Shown: positions 33,345-43,012, counted from the first letter of the stretch. The stretch: 64,000 bases of DNA from an uncultured Agromyces sp. (GCA_913053875.1 CAJXGN010000003.1:1-64000); one strand, 5' to 3'. Notes: generated from the sequence alone by a model not told the origin. Made by a program: numbers and translations.

Positions 33345-34811
33345 ATGACCACGCATCCCACCACGACCCAGACCGGCGCGCCGGTCCCGAGCGACGAGCA
33401 CTCGCTCACCGTCGGCAACGACGGCACGACCGCGCTGCACGACCGTTACCTGGTCGAGAAGCTCGCGCAGTTCAACCGCGAGCGCATCCCGGAGCGCATC
33501 GTGCACGCCAAGGGCGGCGGCGCGTTCGGCACCTTCGTCGCGACCGGCGATGTCTCGCAGTACACCACCGCGGCCGTCTTCCAGCCCGGCGCCGAGTCGG
33601 AGACGCTGCTGCGCTTCTCGTCGGTCGCCGGCGAGCAGGGCTCGCCCGACACCTGGCGCGACGTGCGCGGCTTCTCGGTGAAGTTCTACACGACGGAGGG
33701 CAACTACGACATCGTCGGCAACAACACCCCGGTGTTCTTCATCCGCGACGCGATCAAGTTCCCCGACTTCATCCACTCGCAGAAGCGCCTGCCGGGCTCG
33801 GGCCTGCGCGACGCCGACATGCAGTGGGACTTCTGGACCCTCTCGCCCGAGTCGGCCCACCAGGTGACCTACCTCATGGGCGACCGCGGCCTGCCGAAGT
33901 CGTGGCGCCACCTGCAGGGCTACGGCTCGCACACCTACCAGTGGATCAACGCCGCCGGCGAGCGCTTCTGGGTGAAGTACCACTTCCACTCCAACCAGGG
34001 CGTGGAGCGCCTCGACAACGCCGAGGCCGAGGCGATCGCCGGTGCCGACGCCGACCACTACCGCCGCGACCTCTACGAGGCGATCGAGCGCGAGGAGTTC
34101 CCGTCGTGGGACGTCAAGGTGCAGGTCATGCCCTACGACGACGCGAAGGACTACCGGTTCAACCCGTTCGACTTGACGAAGATCTGGCCGCACGAGGACT
34201 ACCCGCTGATCCCGCTGGGCCGCCTCGAGCTGAACCGCAACCCGGAGAACTTCTTCGCCGAGATCGAGCAGGCCGCGTTCTCGCCGGCGAACCTCGTGCC
34301 GGGCATCGACATCAGCCCCGACAAGATGCTCATGGCCCGCGTGTTCTCGTACCCCGACGCGCAGCGCTACCGCGTCGGCACGAACTACCAGCAGATCCCG
34401 GTGAACGCGCCGCACGCCGCCGACGTGCACTCGTACACGCGTGACGGCGCCCAGCGCCACCAGTTCCCGCCGGCGACCGCGCCGAACTACGCGCCGAACT
34501 CGTTCGGCGGCCCCGTGGCCGACCCGGAGCTCGCCCGCGCCGGGTCGTGGGAGTCCGACGGCGCGCTCGTGCGCACCGCCGCGACCCTCCACGCCGAGGA
34601 CGACGACTTCGGCCAGCCCGGCACGCTCTACCGCGAGGTCTTCGACGCCGACGCCAAGGCGCGGTTCCTCGAGACGCTGAGCGGCCAGGCGCAGGCCATC
34701 ACGGTCGACGACATCCGCGAGCGCTTCTTCGTCTACTGGACGAACGTCGACGCCGGCCTCGGTCAGGCGCTGCGCGACGCCTACGCCGGCGACGCCACCG
34801 CCGCGGCGTAG
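33345..34811 (+). CDS. katA: monofunctional heme catalase
   Basis: Dismutates hydrogen peroxide to water and oxygen. 488 residues, the small-subunit (clade 3-like) class. The catalytic segment [20 protein letters not shown] carries the distal His, and the proximal heme signature [14 protein letters not shown] supplies the Tyr ligand. [22 protein letters not shown] gives the distal Asn. It follows the Fur-family gene and is probably in its operon, giving peroxide-inducible defence. ACAGGAGGAG lies 4-8 nt before the ATG. Confidence 0.97.
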   Translation: MTTHPTTTQTGAPVPSDEHSLTVGNDGTTALHDRYLVEKLAQFNRERIPERIVHAKGGGAFGTFVATGDVSQYTTAAVFQPGAESETLLRFSSVAGEQGSPDTWRDVRGFSVKFYTTEGNYDIVGNNTPVFFIRDAIKFPDFIHSQKRLPGSGLRDADMQWDFWTLSPESAHQVTYLMGDRGLPKSWRHLQGYGSHTYQWINAAGERFWVKYHFHSNQGVERLDNAEAEAIAGADADHYRRDLYEAIEREEFPSWDVKVQVMPYDDAKDYRFNPFDLTKIWPHEDYPLIPLGRLELNRNPENFFAEIEQAAFSPANLVPGIDISPDKMLMARVFSYPDAQRYRVGTNYQQIPVNAPHAADVHSYTRDGAQRHQFPPATAPNYAPNSFGGPVADPELARAGSWESDGALVRTAATLHAEDDDFGQPGTLYREVFDADAKARFLETLSGQAQAITVDDIRERFFVYWTNVDAGLGQALRDAYAGDATAAA

Positions 34812-34824
34812 CCCACGCGATCGA

Positions 34825-35757
34825 TCAGCCCCGTGCGGCCGCTTCCAACGCGGCGGCTGCACGGGGCATCGCCGTGCCCAGGCCCCACCGCTCGCCGAGC
34901 GCCTCGAGCACGTCGGCGTCCGGCGCGGTGATCCGCGCCTCGTCGACGTCGAACCCCAGCGACAGGTCGCGCACGACCTCGACCACCTTCGGGGCCACGT
35001 CGAGGTAGTCGGATGCCTCGCCGAGCTTCGCGCGCAGCCGGGCGGACATCGCCGAGGAGGCATCCGTCGCCGCCTCTCGCACCCCGTCGAGGTCGCCGAA
35101 CTCGCCCAGCAGGCTCGCCGCGGTCTTCTCGCCGATGCCCGCGACCCCCGGCAGCCCGTCGGAGGTGTCGCCGCGCAGCGCCGCGAAGTCGGCGTACTGC
35201 TCGGGCAGCACCCGGTACTTCTCCACGACGGATGCCGCGGTGAGCACCTCGAGCCGGCTCATGCCGCGCGCCGTGTAGACCACCCGCACGTCTCGTGCGT
35301 CGTCGACGAGTTGGAACAGGTCGCGGTCGCCGGTCACCACGTCGACGGGCATCTCGGCCTGCGTCGCGAGGCTGCCGATCACGTCGTCGGCCTCGTGGTC
35401 GGGCGCGCCCACGACCGGCACGCCGAGGGCGGCCAGCACCTCGCGGATCACCGGCACCTGCACCTCGAGCGGGTCGGGCACCTCCTCGACCGACCCGCCG
35501 GTCTCGACGACCTCGGCGACGCGGTGCGCCTTGTAGCTCGGGATCAGCTCGACCCGCCACTGCGGCCGCCAGTCGTCGTCCCAGCACGCCACGAGGTGCG
35601 TCGGCTCGTAGTCGCCGACGAGCTTCGCGATGAACTCGAGCAGCCCGCGCACCGCGTTCACGGGCGTGCCGTCCGGCGCCCGCAGCGTGTCGGGCAGCCC
35701 GTAGAACGCTCGGAAGTACAGCGACGCGGTGTCCAGGAGCATGAGGCGGTCGGGCAT
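34825..35757 (-). CDS. 5'-3' exonuclease (PolA N-terminal-like FEN domain)
   Basis: Stand-alone flap/5'-nuclease of 310 residues, related to the exonuclease domain of DNA polymerase I but without polymerase. The metal-binding acids stand in MLLDTASLYFRAFYG, LVACWDDDWRPQWR, APDHEADDVIGSLA and VVTGDRDLFQLVDD, and GLPGVAGIGEKTAASLLGEFG is the helix-hairpin-helix for DNA binding. Likely role in RNA-primer or flap removal. CATGAT 6 nt before the ATG may be a leaderless -10. It is divergent from an AlkA-type glycosylase with only 23 bp between starts. Confidence 0.95.
   Translation of the reverse strand: MPDRLMLLDTASLYFRAFYGLPDTLRAPDGTPVNAVRGLLEFIAKLVGDYEPTHLVACWDDDWRPQWRVELIPSYKAHRVAEVVETGGSVEEVPDPLEVQVPVIREVLAALGVPVVGAPDHEADDVIGSLATQAEMPVDVVTGDRDLFQLVDDARDVRVVYTARGMSRLEVLTAASVVEKYRVLPEQYADFAALRGDTSDGLPGVAGIGEKTAASLLGEFGDLDGVREAATDASSAMSARLRAKLGEASDYLDVAPKVVEVVRDLSLGFDVDEARITAPDADVLEALGERWGLGTAMPRAAAALEAAARG
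34828..34867. terminator. terminator shared by catalase and exonuclease genes
   Basis: GCCCCGTGC (34828-34836) pairs with 34859-34867, with an inner GGCCGC/GCGGC stem. It lies inside the last codons of the minus-strand exonuclease and 17 bp after the catalase stop. Confidence 0.65.
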
Positions 35758-35780
35758 ACGCCGATCATGGCAGAGGTGGG

Positions 35781-36710
35781 GTGCACACTGGAGGGGTGCG
35801 AGCGGATGCGACGGTGAGCTGGATCCCGCGGCATCCGACCGATGTCGTGGCGACGCTGGCTCCGTTGCGGCGCGGACCCGGCGACCCGACGCAGTTCGTC
35901 GACGACGCTGGTGCGGTGTGGCGCACGACGCTCACCGCCGACGGGGCGGCGACCCTGCGGGTGACGCAGCGGGGCGAGGCGCTGCGCTGCGACGCGTGGG
36001 GTCCGGGCGCGCGCGAGGCCGTGGCATCCGCCCCCGACCTCGCAGGCGGCGCCGACGACCCGGCCGGCTTCGACCCGATCACCCCGCTCGTCGCCGAGGC
36101 GCACCGTCGCAACCCGGGCCTCAGGATGCCCCGCTCGGCCCGCGTCTTCGAGGCGCTCGTGCCCGCCGTGATCGAGCAGCGGGTCATCACGCTGCAGGCG
36201 CACGAGTCGTGGCGGCATCTGCTGCACCGGTTCGGCGCGGTCGCGCCCGGCCCGACGCCGCGCCGGATGCGGGTCGTGCCGTCGCCCGAGCAGTGGGCGC
36301 GCATCCCCTCGTGGGAGTGGCACCGCGCCGGCGTCGACCCCGCCCGGTCGCGCACGATCGTGGTCGCCGCGCGCTACGCCGACCGGCTCGAGGAGGCCGC
36401 GGCGATGACACCCGTCGACGCCATCGCGCGCCTGCGGTTCGTGCCGGGCATCGGCGAGTGGACCGCGGCCGAGATCGCGCAGCGCGCGTTCGGCGACCCC
36501 GACGCGCTGTCGGTCGGCGACTACCACCTGTCGAACTACGTCGGCCACGCCATGTTCGGCCGCGACCTGACCGACGACGAGATGCTCGAGGCACTCGAGC
36601 CGTGGCGCGGCCACCGCCAGCGGGTCGTGCGCCTGCTCGGTGCAGCCGGCGTCCCCGGCAAGCCGCGCCGCGCGCCGCGCGCCGCCTTCGTCGACCACCG
36701 CTCGCGCTGA
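35781..36710 (+). CDS. AlkA-type DNA-3-methyladenine glycosylase
   Basis: Base-excision repair enzyme of 309 residues. The HhH-GPD core contains EALVPAVIEQRVITLQAHESW, then the hairpin LRFVPGIGEWTAAEIAQRAFG and the catalytic Asp in DALSVGDYHLSNYVG. The N-terminal ~100 residues form the AlkA-like beta domain. It removes alkylated purines. GTG at 35781 is chosen with AGAGG upstream; GTG at 35796 is a possible alternative. The paired divergent exonuclease suggests shared use in DNA repair. Confidence 0.9.
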   Translation: MHTGGVRADATVSWIPRHPTDVVATLAPLRRGPGDPTQFVDDAGAVWRTTLTADGAATLRVTQRGEALRCDAWGPGAREAVASAPDLAGGADDPAGFDPITPLVAEAHRRNPGLRMPRSARVFEALVPAVIEQRVITLQAHESWRHLLHRFGAVAPGPTPRRMRVVPSPEQWARIPSWEWHRAGVDPARSRTIVVAARYADRLEEAAAMTPVDAIARLRFVPGIGEWTAAEIAQRAFGDPDALSVGDYHLSNYVGHAMFGRDLTDDEMLEALEPWRGHRQRVVRLLGAAGVPGKPRRAPRAAFVDHRSR

Positions 36711-36760
36711 GCGGGCTCAACTCCGGCCAGCCGAGCGCGGCGCCGGCGACCGGTGCGCCG

Positions 36761-37126
36761 TCACGCCCCGCTCGTGTCGATCACGTCGAAGCGGTTGCCC
36801 TCCGTGTCCTCGAGCACGATCCAGTCGGCCCCGGGCGGGTAGCGATCCCAGTCGATGTGGCGAGCGCCGAGCGCGACGAGCCGGTCGATCTCGGCCTGCT
36901 GGTCGTCCGCGTAGAGGTCGAGGTGCATGCGCGGGGGAAGGCTTACCCGTGAACGGTCCTGCGACAGCGCGATCGAGGTGCCGGCGTCGGCGCCGGCCCG
37001 CGGGTCGAGGATCACCCAGTCCGCCCTCGGCTCGCTTCGCGGCACGTAGTCGAGGGCGGCGCACCAGAACGCCATGGCGCGGTGCAGGTCCTCGACGCCG
37101 AGCACGACGGTCCCGACGGTCAGCAT
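36761..37126 (-). CDS. VOC (glyoxalase-like) family protein
   Basis: 121 residues. Sequence VGTVVLGVEDLHRAMAFWCAAL, HLDLYADDQQAEIDRLVALGA and LEDTEGNRFDVID is the glyoxalase-like (Glyoxalase_6/VOC) pattern common in actinobacteria. The metal or substrate is unknown. TAGGGT is 6 nt before the ATG on the minus strand, indicating a leaderless transcript. It lies 9 bp from the stop of the large LuxR-type gene but has its own promoter. Confidence 0.85.
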   Translation of the reverse strand: MLTVGTVVLGVEDLHRAMAFWCAALDYVPRSEPRADWVILDPRAGADAGTSIALSQDRSRVSLPPRMHLDLYADDQQAEIDRLVALGARHIDWDRYPPGADWIVLEDTEGNRFDVIDTSGA

Positions 37127-37135
37127 GCGGTCACC

Positions 37136-40021
37136 CTACGCGCGGTCCGCCGGCCGGGCAACGCCGGATTCGCCGGCGGGTGCGCCGCCCTGCCGGGTGT
37201 CCTGCGCCGCGATCCACGCGGCGACCTCGGTGCGGCGGGCCATGCCGAGCTTGGCGAGGATGTGCTCGACGTGGGTCGACACCGTGCTCGGCGAGATCAC
37301 CAGCCGCCGGGCGATCTCGCGGTTGGTCGCCCCCTCGCCGACGAGCCGGGCGACGTCGACCTCGCGTGCGCTGAGCGGGCCGATGCCGCCCTGCGGGGCG
37401 TCCGTCGCCGCCGCGGTGGCCAGTCGCTCCAGCAGTGCGCTCCCCGACTCGCGGGCCCACTGCCGGGCGGATGCCGCCGAGGCGGCCGCATCCGCCGCGC
37501 GACGCGTGCGCGCGCAGGCGCCCGCGAGGTCCGCCTCCGCCTGCACGCCCTCCCAGACGCGGCTGCGCTCGCGCCACCCGGACGCGGCGCGCACGAGTGC
37601 CTCGTGCGCCTGCCCGGTGCGTCCCTCGGCGAGCAGCAGCACGCCCTCGGCGTGGTCGAGCACCGGCAGCGTGCCCGGGATCCCCCGGTGTCGCACCAGC
37701 GCTCCGGCGGTGTCGAGGAACGCGCGCGCGTCGGCGGCCGCGCGCTGGCCGACCCGAGCGCGCACGCCCGTGAGCACGTGCGGGAACAGGTACGCGGCGT
37801 CCTCGACCTCGAGCGATGCGGCGAGGCCGTCCGCGGTGAGCGCGACGGCGTCGGCGAGTCGCCCTTCGTGCAGGGCGAGTTCCGCGAGCCCCCAGAGCGC
37901 GGGGGAGAGTCGCTGCAGCTCGCCCATGCGCTCGCCGATCTCGCGGGCCTCGTCGAGGTGTCCCCGCGCCGCGTCGAAGTGCTCGCGGCCGAGCTCGAGG
38001 TAGCCGAGCACGTGCAGCAGCGTGATCCGCGTGGTGATGCCGCCCTGGCCGTCGACGAGCACCCGCCGCGCGAGCTCCTCGGCACCCGCCCAGTCGCCGG
38101 TGGCCCACCGCACGTGCGCGGCGTGCGCCGCCAGGTAGTGATGGTCGTTCCAGCTCTCGACGCGAGCGGTGTAGTCCATCCCGCGTGCGATCCACTCGGT
38201 CGCGTGCGTGTACTCCACGAGCACGGAGTCGCTCGAGCCCACCATGCGGTACCCCCGAGACGCCTCGGCCTCCTGGCCCGCGTCGGCCGCTTCGGCGACC
38301 GCGCCCTCGAGCATGGCCCAGCCCTCCGCCATGCGACCCGCGAAGAGGTAGTCGCTCGCGAGCGTCGTGTCGATGTGGCGGCGCAGCGCCGGAGCCTCGC
38401 CCTGGGGCACCAGCTCGCGCGCCCGCTCGGCGTACGCGATCGAGGTGTCCAGCAGGCGACTGAGCATGGTGGCCGCCGCGAGGGCGGCGAGCAGGCCGGC
38501 GCGCACGGCGTCCGGCACGTCGTCGCGCCCGTCGAGGCGATCGAGTGCAGTCTCGGCGAGCGCGCGCCGGGAGGCGAGGTCGTCGCCCAGCAGGTGCCGC
38601 GCCGCCATGAGCGCCGGCACGAGTCGTGCGGCGGCCACCTCGTCTCCCGTCTCGCGGTGGAGCGCGATCGCCGCCTGGAACTTGTCGGCCGCTGCCCGGC
38701 TGTCGTCGATCGCGGCGAGTTCGGTCGCGAGTCGCGCGCGCAGGTCTGCCGCGAGCGCGTGGGCGGTCGCCGACGGCATCGTCCGCTCGGCCCGCCGGTA
38801 CAGGTCCACCGCCTCGCGGTGCGCCGAGACGCGGACGGCGTCTGCCGCGGCCGCGAGCGCGTGCCGGTGCGCCTCCGCCGCCAGGCCGGCCTGCTCGAAC
38901 TGGTCGGAGACGAACGCGTCGCCGAAGCCGGCGGCCAGGGCGGCACGCGCGACCGAGGCGTGCAGGCGACGGCGGTGCAGCGGCGGGATGGCGGCGTGGA
39001 TCGCGTCGCGGATGAGCGCGTGCCGGAAGTCGAAGCGATGGCCGTCGCCGCCGGGCACGACGAGCTGGGCGGCCGCGAGTTCGGTCATGCCCGCGTCCAC
39101 CGCGTCGGAGTCGTGCGCCGCGACGGCGGCGAGGAGATCGAGGTCGAACGAACGTCCGATGACGGCGGCAGCGTCGACCAGCTCGCGCGCAACCGGGCCG
39201 AGTCGCTCCGCCCGCACGAGCACGGCGTCCGCGACCGTGTCGGGCACGGCCGCGTCGTCGCCGTCCCCGCCGGTGGCGGCGAGCAGCTCCTCGACGTGCA
39301 GCGGGATCCCGTCGCCGCGCTCGTGCAGTCGACGCACGGTCTCCGAGGGCGCGACCCTCCCCGTGATCGACTCGACCATCGCGCGCGTGCCCTCGGGTCC
39401 CAGCCGTGCGAGTCGCGCCTCCTCCGCCGCGCGCCGCGCGACCAGGCGGCCGCGCCACGCGCGCAGGCTCGACTTCGGGTACAGCTCGTCGCTGCGATAC
39501 GTCGCGACCAGCAGGCCGCCCGGCGGCACGCCGTCGGCGACGCGCTCGAGCACCTCCAGGCTCAGGTCGTCCGCCCAGTGCAGGTCCTCGACGGCGAGCA
39601 CGGTCGGCCCGGCGGCCAGGAGATCGAGGCAGGTGACGGCCAGGTCGCCGACGAGTACCCGGCGATGGCGCGAGGCATCCGATCGCTCGTCGTCGGCAGT
39701 GGCGGCGAGTAGCGTGCGCAGACGACGGCCGAACTCGGGGGCGTCGTCTGCGTCCGCACGGGTGAGCGCATCCGCGAGCGCCAGCAGCAGTCCTCCGGCG
39801 GCCTCGGCGTCGCGCGGGTAGGCGCCCGCGGTGTGCAGCGCGGTGCCTACCGGCAGGCGCTCGGTCACCTCGCCGAGCAGACGCGTCTTGCCGATCCCCG
39901 CCTCCCCGGCGAACAGCAGCACATGACCGCGCTCGCGCGACTCGGCGATGCGGCGGTCGGCCAGCGCGACGAGGTCCGCCCGTCCCACGAGCGCGGGGCA
40001 GACCCGGGTCGGGGCGCTCAT
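37136..40021 (-). CDS. large ATP-binding LuxR-family regulator (LAL type)
   Basis: 961 residues. N-terminal AAA/STAND ATPase with Walker A GEAGIGKT (residues 39-46) and Walker B region [13 protein letters not shown]. The middle ~500 residues are helical, TPR-like repeats. The C-terminal LuxR helix-turn-helix is [20 protein letters not shown] followed by [20 protein letters not shown]. Proteins of this size (LAL/MalT-like) activate carbohydrate or secondary-metabolite genes when an inducer opens the ATPase. The target is unknown. The ATG at 40021 is chosen because the domain begins there; a longer frame upstream lacks family similarity. Confidence 0.92.
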   Translation of the reverse strand: MSAPTRVCPALVGRADLVALADRRIAESRERGHVLLFAGEAGIGKTRLLGEVTERLPVGTALHTAGAYPRDAEAAGGLLLALADALTRADADDAPEFGRRLRTLLAATADDERSDASRHRRVLVGDLAVTCLDLLAAGPTVLAVEDLHWADDLSLEVLERVADGVPPGGLLVATYRSDELYPKSSLRAWRGRLVARRAAEEARLARLGPEGTRAMVESITGRVAPSETVRRLHERGDGIPLHVEELLAATGGDGDDAAVPDTVADAVLVRAERLGPVARELVDAAAVIGRSFDLDLLAAVAAHDSDAVDAGMTELAAAQLVVPGGDGHRFDFRHALIRDAIHAAIPPLHRRRLHASVARAALAAGFGDAFVSDQFEQAGLAAEAHRHALAAAADAVRVSAHREAVDLYRRAERTMPSATAHALAADLRARLATELAAIDDSRAAADKFQAAIALHRETGDEVAAARLVPALMAARHLLGDDLASRRALAETALDRLDGRDDVPDAVRAGLLAALAAATMLSRLLDTSIAYAERARELVPQGEAPALRRHIDTTLASDYLFAGRMAEGWAMLEGAVAEAADAGQEAEASRGYRMVGSSDSVLVEYTHATEWIARGMDYTARVESWNDHHYLAAHAAHVRWATGDWAGAEELARRVLVDGQGGITTRITLLHVLGYLELGREHFDAARGHLDEAREIGERMGELQRLSPALWGLAELALHEGRLADAVALTADGLAASLEVEDAAYLFPHVLTGVRARVGQRAAADARAFLDTAGALVRHRGIPGTLPVLDHAEGVLLLAEGRTGQAHEALVRAASGWRERSRVWEGVQAEADLAGACARTRRAADAAASAASARQWARESGSALLERLATAAATDAPQGGIGPLSAREVDVARLVGEGATNREIARRLVISPSTVSTHVEHILAKLGMARRTEVAAWIAAQDTRQGGAPAGESGVARPADRA

Positions 40022-40064
40022 CGCGTTCGGCTCGTCCCGGGCGGCATGCGGCAAGTGTACGGAT

Positions 40065-40105
40065 CGACCGATCGCCCGCGACCGCGTCGTGCACAAGATC
40101 GGTCG
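40065..40105. promoter_or_regulatory. 9-bp inverted repeat between LuxR and DUF4242 genes
   Basis: CGACCGATC (40065-40073) and GATCGGTCG (40097-40105), 23 bp apart, in the divergent gap. LuxR-family activators often bind such repeats, so it is a candidate site for the adjacent regulator. Confidence 0.45.
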
Positions 40106-40188
40106 GATGGCCGATGAACGTGCACGGTGTCGCGAGCATCGTGGAGGCCACGGGTCATCGGAGGGATGACGGACGAGAGGAGCGTGCG

Positions 40189-40437
40189 ATGGCACAGTTC
40201 ATGGACGTGCACGAGGGTTTCGTGGGCGTGACGAAGGAGCAGTTGGCGGCGGCGCACGACGCCGACCTGGCGATCGAGGGCGAGGAGGGCGTGCACTTCG
40301 CGCATGCCTGGATCGATGCCGAGAGCGGCAAGGTGTGGTGCCTGTCGACCGGCCCGTCGAAGGAGGCAGTCATGCGCGTGCACGAGCGCGCCGGTCACCC
40401 CACGGCGGAGGTCTACGAGCTCACCGCCGAGGTCTAG
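40189..40437 (+). CDS. DUF4242 (SCO4226-like) nickel-binding protein
   Basis: 82 residues with a ferredoxin-like fold. [24 protein letters not shown] followed by the [22 protein letters not shown] segment and [14 protein letters not shown] are the DUF4242 signature; a Streptomyces member binds nickel through its His residues. Its cellular role is unresolved. GAGAGGAG lies 5-8 nt before the ATG at 40189. It is divergent from the large LuxR regulator, which may control it. Confidence 0.85.
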   Translation: MAQFMDVHEGFVGVTKEQLAAAHDADLAIEGEEGVHFAHAWIDAESGKVWCLSTGPSKEAVMRVHERAGHPTAEVYELTAEV

Positions 40438-40454
40438 CCGAACTCGCGAACCGG

Positions 40455-40489
40455 ACGGGCGGAACGGGACCCGAACCCGTTCCGCCCGT
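40455..40489. terminator. bidirectional terminator
   Basis: Perfect 14-bp stem ACGGGCGGAACGGG / CCCGTTCCGCCCGT with a 7-nt loop between the convergent DUF4242 and winged-helix genes. Confidence 0.85.
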
Positions 40490-40523
40490 TCGCGTGCCCG
40501 GGCGGCGGCACGCGAACGAGCGT

Positions 40524-41261
40524 TCAGAACACGTCGGGGCTGGGCGTCGACGCCTGGCGGATCGACACGTCGGCGTGGCGGTCGAACCGGTAGCCGACGC
40601 CGCGCACGGTGCGCACGATGTCCTCGTAGTGGGCGAGCTTCGAGCGCAGGCGGCGCACGTGCACGTCGATGGTGCGCTCGTTCGGCGCGTCGTCGGCGTC
40701 GCCCCAGAGCCCGTCGATGATCTCGTGGCGGTCGATGGTGCGGCCCTCGCGGAGCACGAGGTACTGCAGCAGCTCGAACTCCTTGTAGGTGAGCCCGGCC
40801 GGCTCGCCGTCGAGCAGCACGCGCTTGCGCGAGATGTCGATGATCACGCCGTCGGGGTGGCGGTCGGCGTCGGGCTCGTCGCCGCGCTGCTGGGCGAGCG
40901 CGGCCGGCTCCTGCAGGGCGAGGCGCACGACGTCGACGTCGCGGCCGCCGGCGCCCTCGGGCGCGAGTGCGACGGCGGCGTAGGTCTCGGCCGACGGGGA
41001 GAGCTGGGCGGTGAGCCGTCGCAGCTCGGCGACGAGCTCGCTGAGGCTGGTGCCGTCGGCGTCGGCCTTGGCCTCGTCGATGCCGACGTAGAACACGAAG
41101 CCGCGGGCCTCGGATCCCTCGGGCACGGCGCGGAGGCGCGGGGCGGCCGAAGCGGGGGCGACGGCGTCGGTGGCGGAAGCAGCCTCGCGACGGTCGGCGA
41201 GCGCGACGGCCGGACGAACGGTGACGGGAGCGGCGGGAGAGGAGAGCTGGGCGAGAGACAT
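40524..41261 (-). CDS. orphan PhoB/OmpR-type winged-helix regulator without receiver domain
   Basis: 245 residues. The C-terminal ~100 residues are an OmpR-class DNA-binding domain: LLDGEPAGLTYKEFELLQYLVL, RTIDRHEIIDGLWGD and NERTIDVHVRRLRSKLAHYEDIVRTVRGVGYRF. The N-terminal ~140 residues are not a receiver: there is no phospho-acceptor Asp motif. They contain a short alpha/beta piece (GFVFYVGIDEAKADADG) and an Ala/Pro-rich linker. Sensing must therefore be non-phosphoryl. The gene is preceded by a 174-nt leader and a leaderless Cys-rich ORF that suggests attenuation by cysteine supply. GAAGGA lies 7 nt upstream of the ATG. Confidence 0.85.
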   Translation of the reverse strand: MSLAQLSSPAAPVTVRPAVALADRREAASATDAVAPASAAPRLRAVPEGSEARGFVFYVGIDEAKADADGTSLSELVAELRRLTAQLSPSAETYAAVALAPEGAGGRDVDVVRLALQEPAALAQQRGDEPDADRHPDGVIIDISRKRVLLDGEPAGLTYKEFELLQYLVLREGRTIDRHEIIDGLWGDADDAPNERTIDVHVRRLRSKLAHYEDIVRTVRGVGYRFDRHADVSIRQASTPSPDVF

Positions 41262-41435
41262 GATCGATCCTTCGGTGATGATGCGGGGCGACCCGGCGCG
41301 TGAGGGGCGCTGGAGCGGGTCGGTGTTGCGCGGGCCCCTGGAGCGGGGCGGGGCGGACGTGCCGGTCGGGCGTGTCCGGGAGCAGGCGTCAGCCGGGATC
41401 TCGGCGGTGGCTGCGTGCTCGGCGTGGACGAGTGG
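41262..41435 (-). promoter_or_regulatory. leader region between Cys ORF and winged-helix gene
   Basis: 174 nt, very GC-rich, with a direct repeat TGGAGCGGG (plus strand, 41311-41319 and 41339-41347) and many complementary C/G runs. If the short ORF is an attenuator, the switching structure must lie here. Alternative folds cannot be resolved by eye. Confidence 0.4.
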
Positions 41436-41537
41436 TCAGCGGCACATTCGACAGCACATGCGCGCGCGGCCGGGCATCATCATGCCGGCATGCCCGATCG
41501 CCTCGAAGGAGGTCAGGGTGCGCGTGGTGTCGGTCAT
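41436..41537 (-). CDS. leaderless 33-residue Cys-rich leader peptide
   Basis: Short ORF beginning directly at the predicted transcription start and ending Met-Cys-Cys-Arg-Met-Cys-Arg-stop (Cys codons at 41442-41444, 41451-41453 and 41454-41456). Three Cys codons among the last seven, in a genome where Cys is rare, is the design of polycysteine attenuator ORFs described in mycobacteria, where ribosome stalling during cysteine shortage changes downstream expression. It precedes the orphan winged-helix gene by 174 nt. I infer regulation, not a function for the peptide itself. Confidence 0.7.
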   Translation of the reverse strand: MTDTTRTLTSFEAIGHAGMMMPGRARMCCRMCR

Positions 41538-41807
41538 GCGGGCAAGTAAAGCGTCAGCGGGGGAGTGTGTCAATTCATGACGCCCGGTCTGCGGGGTGCG
41601 GGCGCGCAGCGGATGCGGCGGGCGACGCGCATCGTCGGCGGTCTGCTCGCCCCGGGGCATCCGATTGCAGAAAATGCGACGAGGGGTAGATTCAGGAAAG
41701 TTTCCGCGACCCCATCGCCGCATGCGCCGACATGGCCGAAGAACCTTCGTGGAGGCGTGCGTCCGGCGCAGGGTGTGCGACGCCGCGCACGGCCGGAACG
41801 CGTGCGA
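41538..41807. other. gene-free stretch downstream of upp
   Basis: Apart from the leader promoter at 41545-41573 I see no gene, terminator or repeat. It contains one copy of the GGCATCCG octamer at about 41657. Confidence 0.5.
41545..41573 (-). promoter_or_regulatory. strong promoter of the Cys leader (TTGACA-17-TTTACT)
   Basis: Consensus -35 TTGACA (41573-41568) and -10 TTTACT (41550-41545), 17 bp apart on the minus strand. The ATG of the leader ORF is 7 nt after the -10. Confidence 0.8.
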
Positions 41808-42440
41808 TCAGACCGTGCCGTAGAGCCGGTCGCCCGCGTCGCCGAGGCCCGGCACGATGAAGCCGTGCTCGTTGAGGTGGTCGTCGACCGCGCCGAGCAC
41901 CACCGTCACGTCGCGGCCGGCCATCGCCTGCTCGACGGCCTGGAGCCCCTCCGGTGCGGCGAGGATGCACACCGCCGTGACGTCCTGCGCGCCGCGCGCG
42001 AGCAGGTAGTCGATCGCCGCGATGAGCGACCCGCCGGTGGCGAGCATCGGGTCGAGCACGAAGCACTGCCGGTCGGAGAGGTCGTCGGGCAGGCGCTCGG
42101 CGTAGGTGGTCGGCTCGAGCGTCTCCTCGTTGCGCGCCATGCCGAGGAACCCGACCTCGGCGCTCGGCAGCAGGGTCGTCATGCCCTCGAGCATGCCGAG
42201 GCCCGCGCGCAGGATCGGCACGATGATCGGCTTCGGGTCGGCGATGCGCACGCCCGTCGTCGGCGACACCGGCGTGACGATGTCGACCGGCTCGACCCGC
42301 ACGTTGCGCGTGCCCTCGTACGCGAGCAGCGTCATCAGCTCGGAGACGAGCGAGCGGAACACCGGCGACGGCGTGTCCTGGTCGCGGAGCACCGTGAGCT
42401 TGTGGGTGATGAGCGGGTGGTCGGCGACGTGGACTCGCAT
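41808..42440 (-). CDS. upp: uracil phosphoribosyltransferase
   Basis: Pyrimidine salvage enzyme making UMP from uracil and PRPP; 210 residues, normal length. Visible features are the N-terminal [18 protein letters not shown], the PRPP-binding loop [19 protein letters not shown] and the C-terminal uracil site [25 protein letters not shown] lies 7 nt before the ATG on the minus strand, a leaderless start. Confidence 0.97.
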   Translation of the reverse strand: MRVHVADHPLITHKLTVLRDQDTPSPVFRSLVSELMTLLAYEGTRNVRVEPVDIVTPVSPTTGVRIADPKPIIVPILRAGLGMLEGMTTLLPSAEVGFLGMARNEETLEPTTYAERLPDDLSDRQCFVLDPMLATGGSLIAAIDYLLARGAQDVTAVCILAAPEGLQAVEQAMAGRDVTVVLGAVDDHLNEHGFIVPGLGDAGDRLYGTV

Positions 42441-42450
42441 GGTCGCCAGT

Positions 42451-42456
42451 CTAGGC
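42451..42456 (-). promoter_or_regulatory. -10 region of leaderless upp promoter
   Basis: On the minus strand TAGACT ends 7 nt before the upp ATG (box within 42448-42453). Spacing is the same as for serS and the LacI gene. Confidence 0.55.
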
Positions 42457-42532
42457 TGCCGCGGCCGGGCGGCGCACCGCGCGGATAGGCTCGGAACCGA
42501 GCCGCCGGGACGGCCGGGACGAGGGGGAGCGG

Positions 42533-43012
42533 ATGCCGCACGACGCGCGCCACGACGAGTGGATGCGCCTCGCCCTCGACGAGGCGGCCGCCGCCCCCGC
42601 CGCGAGCGGCGACGTGCCCGTCGGCGCGATCGTCGTCGACGCCGACGGGCGAGTGATCGCCACCGCCCGCAACGAGCGCGAGGCGACCGGCGACCCCACC
42701 GCGCACGCCGAGGTGCTCGCCCTGCGGCGTGCAGCCCGGGCGACCGGCGACCGGCACCTCACGGGCTGCACGCTCGTGGTCACCCTCGAGCCGTGCGTCA
42801 TGTGCGCCGGCGCGATCGTCGCCGCGCGCGTGCCCACGGTCGTGTTCGGCGCCTGGGACGAGAAGGCGGGCGCCGCGGGCTCGCTCTACGACGTGCTGCG
42901 CGACCGCCGCCTCAACCACCGCGTCGAGGTCTTCGCGAGCGTGCTCGAGGACGAGGCCGGCCGCATGCTCCGCGACTTCTTCGAGGACCCGGGCCGCCGA
43001 CCCGAACGCTGA
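42533..43012 (+). CDS. tadA: tRNA-specific adenosine deaminase
   Basis: Edits the wobble adenosine of tRNA-Arg(ACG) to inosine; that tRNA is encoded at 27182. 159 residues. The zinc site is complete: TAHAEVLAL (His and catalytic Glu) and [12 protein letters not shown] (two Cys). GAGGGGGAG lies upstream of the ATG. The C-terminal part [19 protein letters not shown] is the usual tRNA-binding helix. Confidence 0.95.
   Translation: MPHDARHDEWMRLALDEAAAAPAASGDVPVGAIVVDADGRVIATARNEREATGDPTAHAEVLALRRAARATGDRHLTGCTLVVTLEPCVMCAGAIVAARVPTVVFGAWDEKAGAAGSLYDVLRDRRLNHRVEVFASVLEDEAGRMLRDFFEDPGRRPER

Noticed and set aside
34825..35757. This gene as DNA polymerase I (polA)
   Set aside because: At 310 residues only the 5' nuclease domain is present; there is no polymerase region and the gene ends cleanly.
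41436..41723. A 95-codon version of the Cys-rich ORF starting further upstream
   Set aside because: It would begin upstream of the consensus promoter; the ATG at 41537, 7 nt after the -10, is the start supported by the DNA.
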